From contig CM075350.1 in assembly GCA_037693485.1 (NCBI GenBank), positions 124,556,001 through 124,620,000 of the forward strand: a stretch of DNA of 64,000 nucleotides, written 5' to 3'. Of this stretch, positions 46,075 to 57,362 are shown one piece after another. The notes below the pieces were generated by a model that was given only the letters and a program-made list of their open reading frames with translations, did not search any database and had not been told where the DNA came from. This DNA comes from Kitagawia praeruptora. Lineage: Eukaryota > Streptophyta > Magnoliopsida > Apiales > Apiaceae. The stretch's first letter is position 1. Each line of letters begins with the position of its first letter. The position numbers and the translations under genes were made by a program.

Positions 46075-47223
46075 CTAGTCGACCTCCATGTTGCTGTCAT
46101 GCCCTTCATCTATATCACCTGCATGGCTAGCGGCAGTACTAGAGCTTTCCTCAGAAAGATTAACAAGAGGATCAGCAGAGCAGTCCATGAGATTATAATC
46201 TCTCTCAAATCCTGGTTTGTGAGGACATTTATTTTCAAGTTTGTGATCAGGGCTGCAACATAGTGAACATGATCCATTTTGCATGTATTCTATGGTAATT
46301 CTTGCATGCGTGAAGGTTTCATCAATACCAGGAACTACAACAAGAATGTGTTTTGGCCTAGAGTGCATATGACTCATTTCGAGACATATCTTGGCAGAAT
46401 ATCCTGTCTCATTTATGGCAGCGGTAGTCCAGGTACTAAGCCCATCATTGCGGATGACTGTACCTAATGCCTCAGCAATATATGTAAGCCCTTCCACGGA
46501 CCAATATGGCCTTGGAATATTTTTAATGTTCACCCACTGGGTACAAGTATCAAGGGTGTATTTGATGGAAGGATATTTGTGAATTATAGGACCAAAAACA
46601 AAAATCTTCCCTTCTACATTTACAGGCCCTAGAGAGATGACCTTGTCCCTTATTTCTTCATTGTCAAATTTAAAATAAAAGAAGCCCGATTCATCAAAAT
46701 TTATAAAATTAAAACCCCAATATTCAAACCTTGATGACATGAACTGTTGTACCATTTGAAGGTTAGACTTCTTATTTAAAGCATGATCAACAAAATAGCC
46801 TAAGCAACTAAGTTTCCAGGCCTTTTCAGCATTTACAAAGAATTGTAATGGAGGATGGACGATTGTGGAACAATTATAGGAAGAGCAGTGATAAGTGTTG
46901 TGAATATCATTGCCTGATTCATTCGAAATAGCATCAAAAAGCGAACATTTATAGTAGTCTAATGGAGTTATACCTTTTGATTCCAAATCAGAAAAATATT
47001 TATCCCTTGCAGAATAGCGAGATTTTGCATGCATAACCCTTTCGGCAGATGTTGGTGTTATCCATGATTGAAGTTGTTCAATCGGGACTGGTTGAATGGG
47101 ATTTTGGACTCCAAAATCAGCCACAGGGTGGGCCTCAATCCTACGACCCTCAAGAAACCATATTTCCTTACTTGTTGATGATGAACTGCCATATTTTTCC
47201 AATGCTTTGGATGATGAAGCCAT
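46075..47223 (-). CDS. DUF4283 / zinc-knuckle protein carried in the element
   Basis: An intact single-exon frame of 382 residues starting MASSSKALEKYGSSSSTSK. The middle (about 130-260) matches the DUF4283 layout found in gag-like ORF1 proteins of plant LINEs and in transposon-borne genes (FEYWGFNFINFDESGFFYFKF, then KIFVFGP and WVNIKNIPRPYW). It is followed at about 322-336 by a zinc-knuckle-like CX2CX4HX5C (the last spacing is one longer than usual) and an acidic tail rich in Ser and Asp. A nucleic-acid-binding role is likely by family. It is convergent with the transposase and upstream-adjacent to the Ulp1-like gene. No stops or shifts, unlike its neighbours. Confidence 0.8.
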   Translation of the reverse strand: MASSSKALEKYGSSSSTSKEIWFLEGRRIEAHPVADFGVQNPIQPVPIEQLQSWITPTSAERVMHAKSRYSARDKYFSDLESKGITPLDYYKCSLFDAISNESGNDIHNTYHCSSYNCSTIVHPPLQFFVNAEKAWKLSCLGYFVDHALNKKSNLQMVQQFMSSRFEYWGFNFINFDESGFFYFKFDNEEIRDKVISLGPVNVEGKIFVFGPIIHKYPSIKYTLDTCTQWVNIKNIPRPYWSVEGLTYIAEALGTVIRNDGLSTWTTAAINETGYSAKICLEMSHMHSRPKHILVVVPGIDETFTHARITIEYMQNGSCSLCCSPDHKLENKCPHKPGFERDYNLMDCSADPLVNLSEESSSTAASHAGDIDEGHDSNMEVD

Positions 47224-48602
47224 ATTGTACAGGGTATAAATTAGGGGTAGTTTCTTTTGTTGTTTTTTTATGAGAAAGAAATGATGTGGCGGTTTGTAGT
47301 TGTAACTGAAAATGAAACTTTACTTATATAGCTGTTCAATTCAAAACATGAGTCGTGACTCATTCGTACAGTTTTTATACTTGATTTACATTGAATTTAA
47401 TGATTCTATTGTAGAACCAGTTTCAAAATTTGGTCATTTTTCTTAATCTTTTCCCATCCTAATCCTTGGTTCTACAATGGAATCAATACTCAAGTATTTT
47501 TAATTCCAATGTAGAATAAAATAACCAAATATCAAAAACTCAAGTATTTTATTTAAGTTTTTATTTGTATTTTATATGGGGTTAAAAAAATTTAATTTTG
47601 GGTTGCACGAGTTTAATTTGCGTTTTAGAACTATTAAATTTAAAAGTTAACTTTTGGGGTTCAACATTTGCATTTTGGGTTTTAGAAACATTCAGAATGA
47701 CGAATAAATCGTATACTAAATTAGGGTTTAAGGTTTAGAGTTTAGGGCCCGATTTTTTAAAAACCAGGCCGCTGGACTTATTAAGCAAACTCAATTTTTA
47801 AATTTTTATCTGTGTTCCCTTATGGCTTCAAACGTTAACTTTTGGGGTTCAACATTTGCATTTTGGGTTTTAGAAACATTCAGAATGACAAATAAATCGT
47901 ATACTGAATTTAGTAAACAAACGCAATTAACAAAATTATTATATAAATTTTTGATTCTATAGTATGACTTTGAAACATATAATTAATTAGATTAAATATA
48001 TTTCTTAATATGATATTTTATTTTATTTTTTAGAATCTAATAGTAGTACTTTAAAATGTAATGAATCCTACTCTTGAAAGGCCTTGTACAAGTAACATGG
48101 GATTATTTTTTAAATATTGGTTCTAAAATAGAACCACATTAGATAATGGACTGTTTATGAATTTTGTTTTGGCAAATGTGACTCTGAGATATCTTGACAA
48201 ATTGAAACTTGCTAAACTGAAGCTTGAGTGTCGAATTTTACTTTTGAATCTACTGTAGAAATAGGTAGATAGTAATTTCCCTTGATTGTTTTGCAACATA
48301 TCTTTTGGTTTTACAATGGAATGCACAATCAAGTGTTAATGATTCCAATAGAAACCAATAGAAAGTAGTCACCAACATCATATTACAATACTACATGAAT
48401 AAAACCAATCCAGATTTCTTTAAATTTAAAATGCGAAAAACAGTACAACTAATATCAAAATTCAATCTCAACAGACAAAAGTTAACTTCACATTTACTGT
48501 TAAAAGCATCTAGAATATGTAATCAAAGTATCTAAGATAATATTAAAGAGAGAAACAAAAATTGCATTCATAATTCTCTGTCATTTCATTGAACTATCAT
48601 AG
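47224..48602. other. Spacer between DUF4283 gene and Ulp1-like gene
   Basis: Non-coding. It carries several palindrome copies (for example gattctattgtagaacc near 47400 and ggttctaaaatagaacc at 48119-48135) and a direct duplication of about 78 bp (gttaacttttggggttcaac...) at 47646 and 47834. The promoter of the DUF4283 gene must lie at its left end. Confidence 0.5.
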
Positions 48603-49755
48603 TTAATTCATCTCCTTGATCTCATCAAACATCTTGTCCTTGATATAATTGATGGGGGAGTATATAATCTTTGCTGCATATAACTGGCGTGCTCTTTGCA
48701 GCTGCTTTTTTTGCATATATTCCTGCACCAATATTAAAAATTAGTTCAAAAATTCATAACTAATAAATGATAGGTAAATCAAGGGTAGATTTAGGATTAG
48801 TAAAGCTAGGATTTGACTTAAGTTTGAGATAAAACATCTGACAATTTGATAAAAGATGCAAACACAACATATTCCTTCATTACTCATATCTAAACAGTGT
48901 ACCTAAGTAGATGTTTCGATTCTGTAGTAGAATCAAAGCAGTGTTTATTTAAATAATTAGTTGCATGTATGAAGTATATTCTACAGTTAAGCACACACAT
49001 TCACAGCTTGGATCTGGAGGTAATCATAAAAGTTGCACCTCCAACACAATATGTACTAATAAATCTAGCTAACTAGTTGAACACAATATGTACACAATAT
49101 GTGTACCAAGTTTTATAACAATTACATACAGTTTCATAATAATAATTACTTACAGTTTCAGGTGCAAATTGGCATTCCCATTTTCTTACTCCATTTCCCA
49201 TGTAAGTCTCCATGTGATTCATTGCAAACACTCCAGACTCGCTGTTCTTGTTTTTGGTTTGCCATTTCATTTCTAAGAGTGTTATTGGAGCATTCCTTAT
49301 TTGCTGTGTCTTCCATAGGCTGTGATCTTCAAAATACTTGGAAAGATTTTCACGCTGAAATTTTGTAGTATTAGCATTACTTAACAGGATGAAACAATTT
49401 AATTTTAAGGTAGTTTTTAAGGCCAGAAAATTACCAAAGTCTCGGGGATTGTATCATATAATAAAAACATATCTTGCCCAACTCTGTTGTCAATAATCTC
49501 AATTGCAAATTTCTTCAAATTGCAGCATATAACGTAGTGATGGTTTGCATTGTAGACGGGGAAGAAAATCTACGCATAAAACATAATTGTTAACGAGTGA
49601 CTCAGTGAATTTACTCTCGACTAAAAGAACAGACAGACAGCGACTCATAAGAACCAGTGTTGTCTATAAAAATCCAGTAGACTCAACAACAATCAGAAAA
49701 CAATATTTTGACAGCTAATTACAATAAAAAAAAACTACAAACACATAAATATGCT

Positions 49756-50070
49756 TCAACAGTAGAATCAAAATCTAGTCACAACACATACACGTGATTA
49801 AAAGGCTGATACTCATGCGATTCTACTATACAAGTTATATAAAGCTACAAATTCAAACATATGCTTGTATGTAGAATCAAAAACTACAAGTACACAAATA
49901 AACTTCTATAGTAGAATCAAAATGCACAAAGCAAAAAAAAAAAAAATCAGATCTGGTTTTAATCTACTGTAGAATCAAATTATTAGCAATCATCTATTAA
50001 TTTCGAATTCTAGTATATAATAGTTTTGTTGTGATTAAACAACTGTTTCTATTACAGAACCACAAAGGAG
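49756..50070. repeat. Intronic segment duplicated at 51.6 kb
   Basis: This segment (tcaacagtagaatcaaaatctag...ggttctattacagaaccac) has a near-copy at about 51605-51885, with the same palindromes in the same order. Flanking words (aacatcacaatgaaac...aggacaccactgaactcag at 50935 and 51938) show further duplication. Both copies lie in introns of the Ulp1-like gene. Confidence 0.75.
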
Positions 50071-51126
50071 CTGTACTCAAGCCCTTGTCAAAGTGTCAAG
50101 GACAAAGGAGCTGTACTCAAGCCCTTGTCTTTTTTAGAGCTATATGATCAGTGAATGACCTTACAAATGAATGCATTAGCCTAAGCTGTTCATACAGACA
50201 TATGTGGCTGTAAGATTTTAACTTTTGAATATGTCAAATTTTGGTATGATTTGATTTGTAGAACTATCATCTTAATTTCTCCCTATCAGAATTTTAGTAA
50301 CCATCTCCTGCTTTTCTTGCAAATACTTGTAAGTTTATAGCCACATTTTAGTATCGAACTACTTAATATCCACAACTTGGTATGTAAGCCTTGGATATTA
50401 TTTCCAAGGATCGCTAAGTTCATGTCTTACAAGCACATGCAACAAAAAGAAACTGTACCTTCAAATTTTAGAAGCATCTCATCGTTGACAAAGAAGAAAG
50501 ACACATCAAGTAAATACGAAGACTAGCAAGGAACTTTATAACAAAACATTCGGGTCTTATTGTTCAATTTATTCAGATAAGGCAATAAGGTTACTTACTA
50601 AGCACAATTCAGTATGTATCATGACTTTAAAATATTAAGAGACTAAAAGACAGAGTGAGGAACGAATTATACATCACAAGATATGTAACTAACCGAGCTA
50701 GATTTAAGATCAGCAGAAAATAGAAAGAAGAATGTTGTGCAACTGGCACAACTGACACATAAAAGAAGTGATTCTTTACTAAACTTCCATGTGCATAGCA
50801 TTAGACACGGTTTGATCTATATGGATCGACAGCTATAATCAGTAAATACAGAATTATGCCTGCTTACTGGCAGGAGACTCAAAAGGTTGAACCTAAAAAA
50901 AATCTATTTATAATTGTGATGCCTGCAAACATCACAATGAAACTCAGCATTATAAAAACAGGACACCACTGAACTCAGAGTTCGACAACAACTAAATTTA
51001 TAAATACCACTGCCATAAAAGAACAGACAGATAGCTACTCGCATTATCAAAAAAATAGACTCAACATCAACTCAACAACAATTTAACTAAGAACTCACAC
51101 AGCAACTCAGTGAACTAAGAACTTAC
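50071..51126. other. Long intron of Ulp1-like gene, no gene
   Basis: Non-coding. It contains a small direct duplication (gacaaaggagctgtactcaagcccttgt at 50068 and 50101). Nothing else is recognised. Confidence 0.4.
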
Positions 51127-51518
51127 CAGATCAACATTTTTGATTTCAACTTTATGTTTGAAAAGTATCAAATCCAATTGATCACGAAACTTCATAAATA
51201 CCACGTTGCTGTCTTTACTCTCGTCCCCAACTTGATTTGATTTGACTACGTTTCCCAACTACACATAAAGAGAAAAACTCAGCAGTTCATAAATTGTAAT
51301 TTCTACGATTAAATCAGGGATGTTTTATGGAATTTACCGTTACCAATGTGTTGCAAAAGAATCTTAAAGGAGACTCAGCTGATTTGTATTTTTCATCCTC
51401 ATTCAGAATACTTGTATAGGCATCCACGACATTGAAAAGTATTTCATTTCCAAGCCTTAAACTTTGAATGTGGTGCCTATAGCAAACGGTATTCTTCCAG
51501 CGAAAAATTTCATCCCTA

Positions 51519-51600
51519 CATAGTTGTACAAGTAGATAAGGACAGTGCAGTTTAGTATAAGTAGAGAAAGCTTCTACAGTACAATCAAAAAACCACCCAC
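51519..51600. repeat. 75-bp repeat shared with the P450 border
   Basis: The stretch tagttgtacaagtaga...cttctacagta(c)aatcaaaaaac has a close copy at about 63096-63172, immediately left of the P450 fragment. Confidence 0.75.
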
Positions 51601-54600
51601 ACATAAATATTCTTCAATAGTAGAATCAAAATCTAGGCACAACACATACACATGATTAAAAGCCTGATACTCATGCGATTCTACTATACAAGTTACATAC
51701 AGCTAAAAATACAAACATGCTTGTATGGTAGAATGAAAATATGCAAAACAAAAAAAATACATCATATCTGGTTCTAGTCTACTGTAGAATCAAATTATTA
51801 GCAATTACCTATTAATTTCGAATTATAGTATAGCATCATTTTGTTGTGATTAAACAACTGGTTCTATTATAGAACCACATGTACAACATAAATTTTGGTT
51901 CTAGCACAAAAACAAAATGAACAGAACCAACAACTAAACATCACAATGAAACTTAGCATTATTAAAACAGGACACCACTGAACTCAGAATTCGACAATAA
52001 CTATATTCATAAATACCATTGCCATAAAAGAACAGAAAGACAGCGACTTACATTCCTCCTCCTGGTCGATCTGTAGAAATCCATTTCCAAACTTCATCTT
52101 CCTCTTTTGTAAGTTTTGGCTTGTTCAAATCAATTGTTCTACTTCTGAATGGTGATTTATGTAATTCCCCCACCTTCTGCACCCTTCTTATTTTGTTATA
52201 ACCAAACTCTTTTTCCACTCCGGATTTCCTATGAATTATTTTGCTAAAAATATCACCATCAACAATTTCACCACCTATTTTTAATTCACCTAAGAAATCA
52301 TCTATATCAATCAACTTATTATAAGCCCTGTCATGTTCTGGAAGCATTAATATGTCAAATGTTTTCCAATCACTGGTTGTGAAATAAGGCCATTCCTTTT
52401 CAATACTGTTTTGAACAAAAAAATTGGTTGCTAATAAGTTATATCTACATTTGTTGCAAGTACAACTTTGTAACATATTATGTAACTAAATCAATTTGAG
52501 TAAATTTTTATACCTTTGCTCTGTGCTGGCTCCCAATCTTTCTTTATATTCTTTCACCTTTTCATTGTTTGGGAAAAGTTTTTCTGCCATTTCCAAACTG
52601 TCACCAAATGCTTTCTTCATCCTTTCCAGTTCAACAAATTCATTCTCCAGTTTTGACATGATATCCTAGTGTCACACAAATATTTGAATTAGTGCACAAT
52701 GATATGACAATGTGATAAGTTTCAGTCACTATTTATAAACTGAATTTTACCTTTTCTGTAATCGTATCACTTGTACTGTGTTTATTTTGAACATCTCTAG
52801 CAATGGACAATATAGAATCATTGATTGAGTTGTCTAGAGAGACCACTGGACTGCAGGGTACTCCTTTAATTGTCTCTTCCGGGGTGTTGAAATTGTCATT
52901 GCCTCCAAATTCCTAACATAATAGAACGAAATAAATATTCCCTCGACTCTATAATGTAACCAAATTAAAGAAATTATAAACTCGCATTCTACTACCGAAT
53001 CAATGTTATAACCATTAAAAACTGATTCTATTTAAAATAAAACAGATTAAACAATAATAGTAATTTAAACCACAAATAAAACATATTAAACAATAATAGT
53101 AATTTGAAAAGGAACATAATTAAATTTACCTTGCTAAATGTTCCTTCATCAATGTTCTTAACTGTTCCTTCATCACGTCCCTCTTCCTCTTCAGCAAAAT
53201 CACCATCAACGTGAGTATCTCCAAGTTCCTTTTTTCAAATTTTGCATGAAATTTGTCAGCAAGTTGTATTGTAATTTTATTCTACACACCAATACCTTAA
53301 TTCTCTAATCATTCATTTACGTAGAACCAACTTTATGTTTTACTTATTCCCCTTAATAGAAGTTAACCGAAATTTCTGATTCTACAATGCAATCAAAACT
53401 AACTAGAATTATCCTATAAATAAACTAAAACCTTCGATTCTATGGTAGAAGCAATTTATATTGTAGTTAAACCACTTTAATCGAAAATGACACAGGTAAT
53501 TTTTGGTTCTGTAATATAATGGAACCAAAACTAACAAAAAATATACTACATCATGAACTACAGCCTGCTACAACTATAATTAAATTATACATTCTCAACA
53601 GGTTCTTCATTATCCTTATGATTAACAAGTTCTTCATCATCCTGCTCAACATTTGTTGGCTTCTCGATCTCAATCTGCATTATTGTGTTTTTGAAAATGA
53701 TTAACATGCAGATATCAGAATTATTCTAAGTAAATAATCTTTTGAACCAGAAAATTAGACTTACGATTTCTCCTTTGCCAAAAGTATGGTCAAGCATTTC
53801 AGCTCTGTTTCTATCCCTTACCCTTGAGTTAAGCCATCCAAGGAAAGCTGGATATGTCTTTTCTACGGTTACTAGACGATTCTCTGTCCGTGTAAGGTAG
53901 AAATACTACAAAGTACAGACATGACACTAATGCATTAGCTCACATTACAAATTAAAAAGTGCTTTAAACTAATTAATCATACACCAAAATGATTTTTACT
54001 CACCAGTAGGAATACTACGGAACCGGTGTAGAACTGAGTAATTGGATTTTCCCACCAACTCTCATGACTTGATTTCAAATTTTCTATAACTGGTTTGCAC
54101 CAGTTATAGTTCTTCGCATCGTCGTAATTGCCGCGGAACTTCAAAACTTTTGGGCACACAAAGGATGTTTTGTTTGATTTAATGAACAGGTTTGTCATAA
54201 GCACCATGAAGTTTTGCTTGAAGTTGTCGTCCGCCACCATCGATGCTTCAATTTTCTGACGGACGTCCTTCTCGGTAATCCTACTTGCTGCCTTCCCCTC
54301 AAACTACTTTTTCCATTCCCTCATCCTTTCGTTCTCACCTTCGAAAGAAACCTCAAGTGGTCCTCTTGGAAGACCTAGGACGTCAACCACGTCTTCTTCT
54401 TTCACTTTCAATTTACGGCCAGTATGTAAAGCCATATATCCCAAATTATGGTCATACCACCATAAACAGTTCACTGCCAGAAACTGCGGGAATGATTTGC
54501 CCTCCATTGAGAAAGACAACAAGTGACCGAATCCTGCTTCTTTAACCCATTCTTTTTGAGCAGCGGACATCCCTTCAACCACGGCTGTGAATGTAGATGG

Positions 54601-54657
54601 GTAAGCTCTCAAATTAACTTTCTTTGGGTTTTCAGAATTGTTTGCATTTATCACATC

Positions 54658-55174
54658 TGTTGTGGAATAAAAACTAGGTTATTAGATTGCGGCTAGGGTT
54701 TGCTGTATTTAATGCTAGGGTACGTGAGCTTCGTGCTTTAATGGCTGCTTCTGCGTTCGAGACTTAATCGGTCCTCACAGAATGCCTACGTATCTCTGTA
54801 TTAAGAGAATCAAGCCAATAAAAACGTAGTTCTGAGATGAGGGGTCTGACCCTTTATATAGGCTGAGAAGCCTTAGAGTTGTATTAGGGTTAGGTGACTT
54901 GGCGGACAAGTCAATCTTGAGGAAAGTTCTAGACCCCTTCCTTGTAGGAGTCTGTTTCCTTGTATGAGTGGATGCCTTGGAGGCTACTCCTTGTAGAGAT
55001 AATGTTCTTATCTGACACTTATTGCTGAGCTGTTTATTATCCATAATATTAATTACGAAATTAATATTGTAAATAGGGTTTGGGCCCACCTGGTGGGCCC
55101 CACGTTTGGACCATTCCGGGTCTAATTAATGCCACATTAAATGTGTCTTTAGGGCTTACTTTTAGCCCATATCA
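54658..55174 (-). repeat. Gypsy 3' LTR
   Basis: 517 bp, TG...CA ends, same sequence as the other LTR by eye. Borders ACATC at 54653-54657. Confidence 0.95.
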
Positions 55175-55186
55175 TTTGCCCCCCAA
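55175..55186 (-). other. Polypurine tract of Gypsy element
   Basis: The minus strand reads ttggggggcaaa directly before the 3' LTR. Confidence 0.75.
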
Positions 55187-55325
55187 CTTCTAGGAAAACT
55201 GATCAGGTTTTCCTTGAAGTTATAACGGCCTTACATGAGACTTGGGTCAGGGTTTATTGCTCTTACATGAGTATTTTCAACTTATCATCTTAATGTAAAG
55301 CGTGGAGCGACCGACGCAATTTACG

Positions 55326-55572
55326 ACGATGTTGAACGACACTAAGCGGTGTTAAATGGCACTAGACAGCGCTAATCAGCCTTAAACAATGTTTAAACAG
55401 TGTTAAACAATGTCGAATGGCATAAAACGGCACTAACGGCACTAATCGGCGCTAAACGGTGCTATACCGGCACTAAACGGTGCTAATCGGCACTAATCGG
55501 TGCTAACAGGCACTAATATGTGCTAATCGGCATTAAATGGTGCTTAATCGGCACTAAACGGTGCTAGCGGGG
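55326..55572. repeat. Minisatellite in Gypsy 3' region
   Basis: About twenty alternating, degenerate copies of ggcactaa and (a/c)ggtgctaa words (unit about 11-18 bp), just inside the 3' end of the element. Tandem repeats in this position are a known feature of some large plant Gypsy lineages. Confidence 0.8.
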
Positions 55573-55810
55573 GTCCTGGGTCGTGTGGATTTTCTTGAAT
55601 TCCTTAGTACAAATTCGACCTAGAATTTGCGATTTCAAACTGTGTTGTAACGACCTCAAAATTAGAGGCTACTCACGACCTCAAATTGAGTTTTCCAGGT
55701 CGTTTAGTCAAGCTCGTACTTACACTAAAAATCGAGGTCAAATGCTTCGACCTCAGGCTTCCTTTTAATCTTTGGTCCAAGTTTTATTGGACTTTAATGG
55801 GCCATGCCTT

Positions 55811-57110
55811 TTAATTTTCATGGGCCTTGGTCTTCAAACCATTTGGGCCTACCCTAATTATGTATTTGGGCTCTTTCTTCTTGAAGCCCCATCTTGACTT
55901 CGACTTGGGCTTTACAGGCCTGGCGTTTCTTGGGCTTTTTAGAGCTCTACTCACTTGGGCTATCACCAGCCTTGAGTCTCCATAGACTTTAAGATTTTTG
56001 GCCCTCATGGCTAAAGACGAGCCTAATCCGGCATTCAAGGCTTTATACTCTGCCTCGTTATTGGTTGTCGAAAAATATTCAACTTCAAGGCACATTCAAT
56101 CGCGAAGCCATCAGGGCTCAGTAGGACTATACCAGCACCACTTGATTTTGTTTTTGATGCCCTATCAAAATAGAGCACCCAATGTTTCTCCTAAACTTTA
56201 ACTTTATAAGTTCTCTCCCTCTTGGGGTGTCTCATCTTGCCCTTACTGGGGTGTTGTGCCTTCCTGCCCCCGACTTCTTGGTTGTCAATGGTATATTCAA
56301 CTAAGAAGTCAACGAGTACCTGTGCTTTAATTGCAATTCGAGGATTGTACGCGATATCAAATAATCTGAGTTCTATCGCCCACTTAGCTAGCCTTCGGGT
56401 TATGCAACATGTTTCTCAGTTGCTGGTCCGTCAGGGTTTCAATCTTAAGTGCCTGGAAGTACGATCGTAGCTTCCTCGAGGCTGTCACCAATGCCAAAGC
56501 AAACTTCTTAATGGGAGAATAATTTAACTCAGCTGCATGCAACATCTTGCTCACATAGTAGATAGGCTTCTGAACCTTGTTATCCTTTCGAATGAGGATG
56601 GCACTCAATGCTTGTTCAGATATTTCAATGTTGGCATTCTGGATTGAGGGTCCAAAATTTCATATTGGTTTTCAAGCTTTGACTTGAAGTTTCAATCATT
56701 GGATCCTATCTGGAGGTTCATGACCCCTTCAAGTTTGGCCTTCATAGCTATCCCATGGCCTTCATGGCTAATAACTCGTGTTCCTTATCCTAGGATTCGA
56801 GGTTGACGTTTACATGTTCATCGTTGGTGTTCATATGTCGACTACCAAGTATTCACGACCTTTCTTTTGGATTGATGTCAAACTAAAGGTCTTTTGGATC
56901 CCTTACTTGACTTCATGTCCTTCACGGCTTGTCTCGAATCTTAGTTCTGATTTCATGGTTTTCAAACCTATCTTTGCTTCTTGTTTTTTATCTGGGGTCC
57001 TTCAAGGACTTAAACTCTTAGTAACTCTCGACCTTTCAGGGTTTTTATTTATGCGTTTGTTTGTTTCCATTCGTGTATTTTTTTTATTTTCGGTACTTGG
57101 TCATCTTTGA
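55811..57110 (-). pseudogene. Residual RNase H fragments of Gypsy pol
   Basis: Minus-strand 56384-56608 reads like the tail of the reverse transcriptase/RNase H (KPIYYVSKML, LNYSPIKKFALALV), and 55811-56095 like a type-I RNase H (EYFSTTNNEAEYKAL, GDSRLVIAQV). No polymerase palm (YxDD) or integrase was found between them and the protease; 56650-57110 holds no recognisable coding sequence. A diverged duplicate of the gagcac...aagtcaacg block links 56140-56350 and 57365-57560. Confidence 0.7.
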
Positions 57111-57362
57111 CTTACACACATCAGGTGTTAGGTACATAAATAAAATCACATAATCAATGAATGGAAAACAAACTTGCATTAATAACTTGAGATGGGTTCA
57201 ACCCTTACATAGAATACTACTGTCCTACTCGGAGCAACATGCTCTGCGATGGTTTCATCGAACCTTATTTCTACTTCTACTAGATAAAATATGAAGCTAA
57301 AAACTACTAGGATAATTTGAACCCATCGGGGCTTTGCAAGACTAGGCTTGCACCACTTGATT

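Noticed and set aside
47723..47752. Interstitial telomere-like agggttt words
   Set aside because: Only a few degenerate units; not an array.
54775..55089. Identical 104-codon frames in both Gypsy LTRs (also 60171-60485)
   Set aside because: They are the same LTR sequence read twice. Composition is not protein-like and LTRs are normally non-coding.
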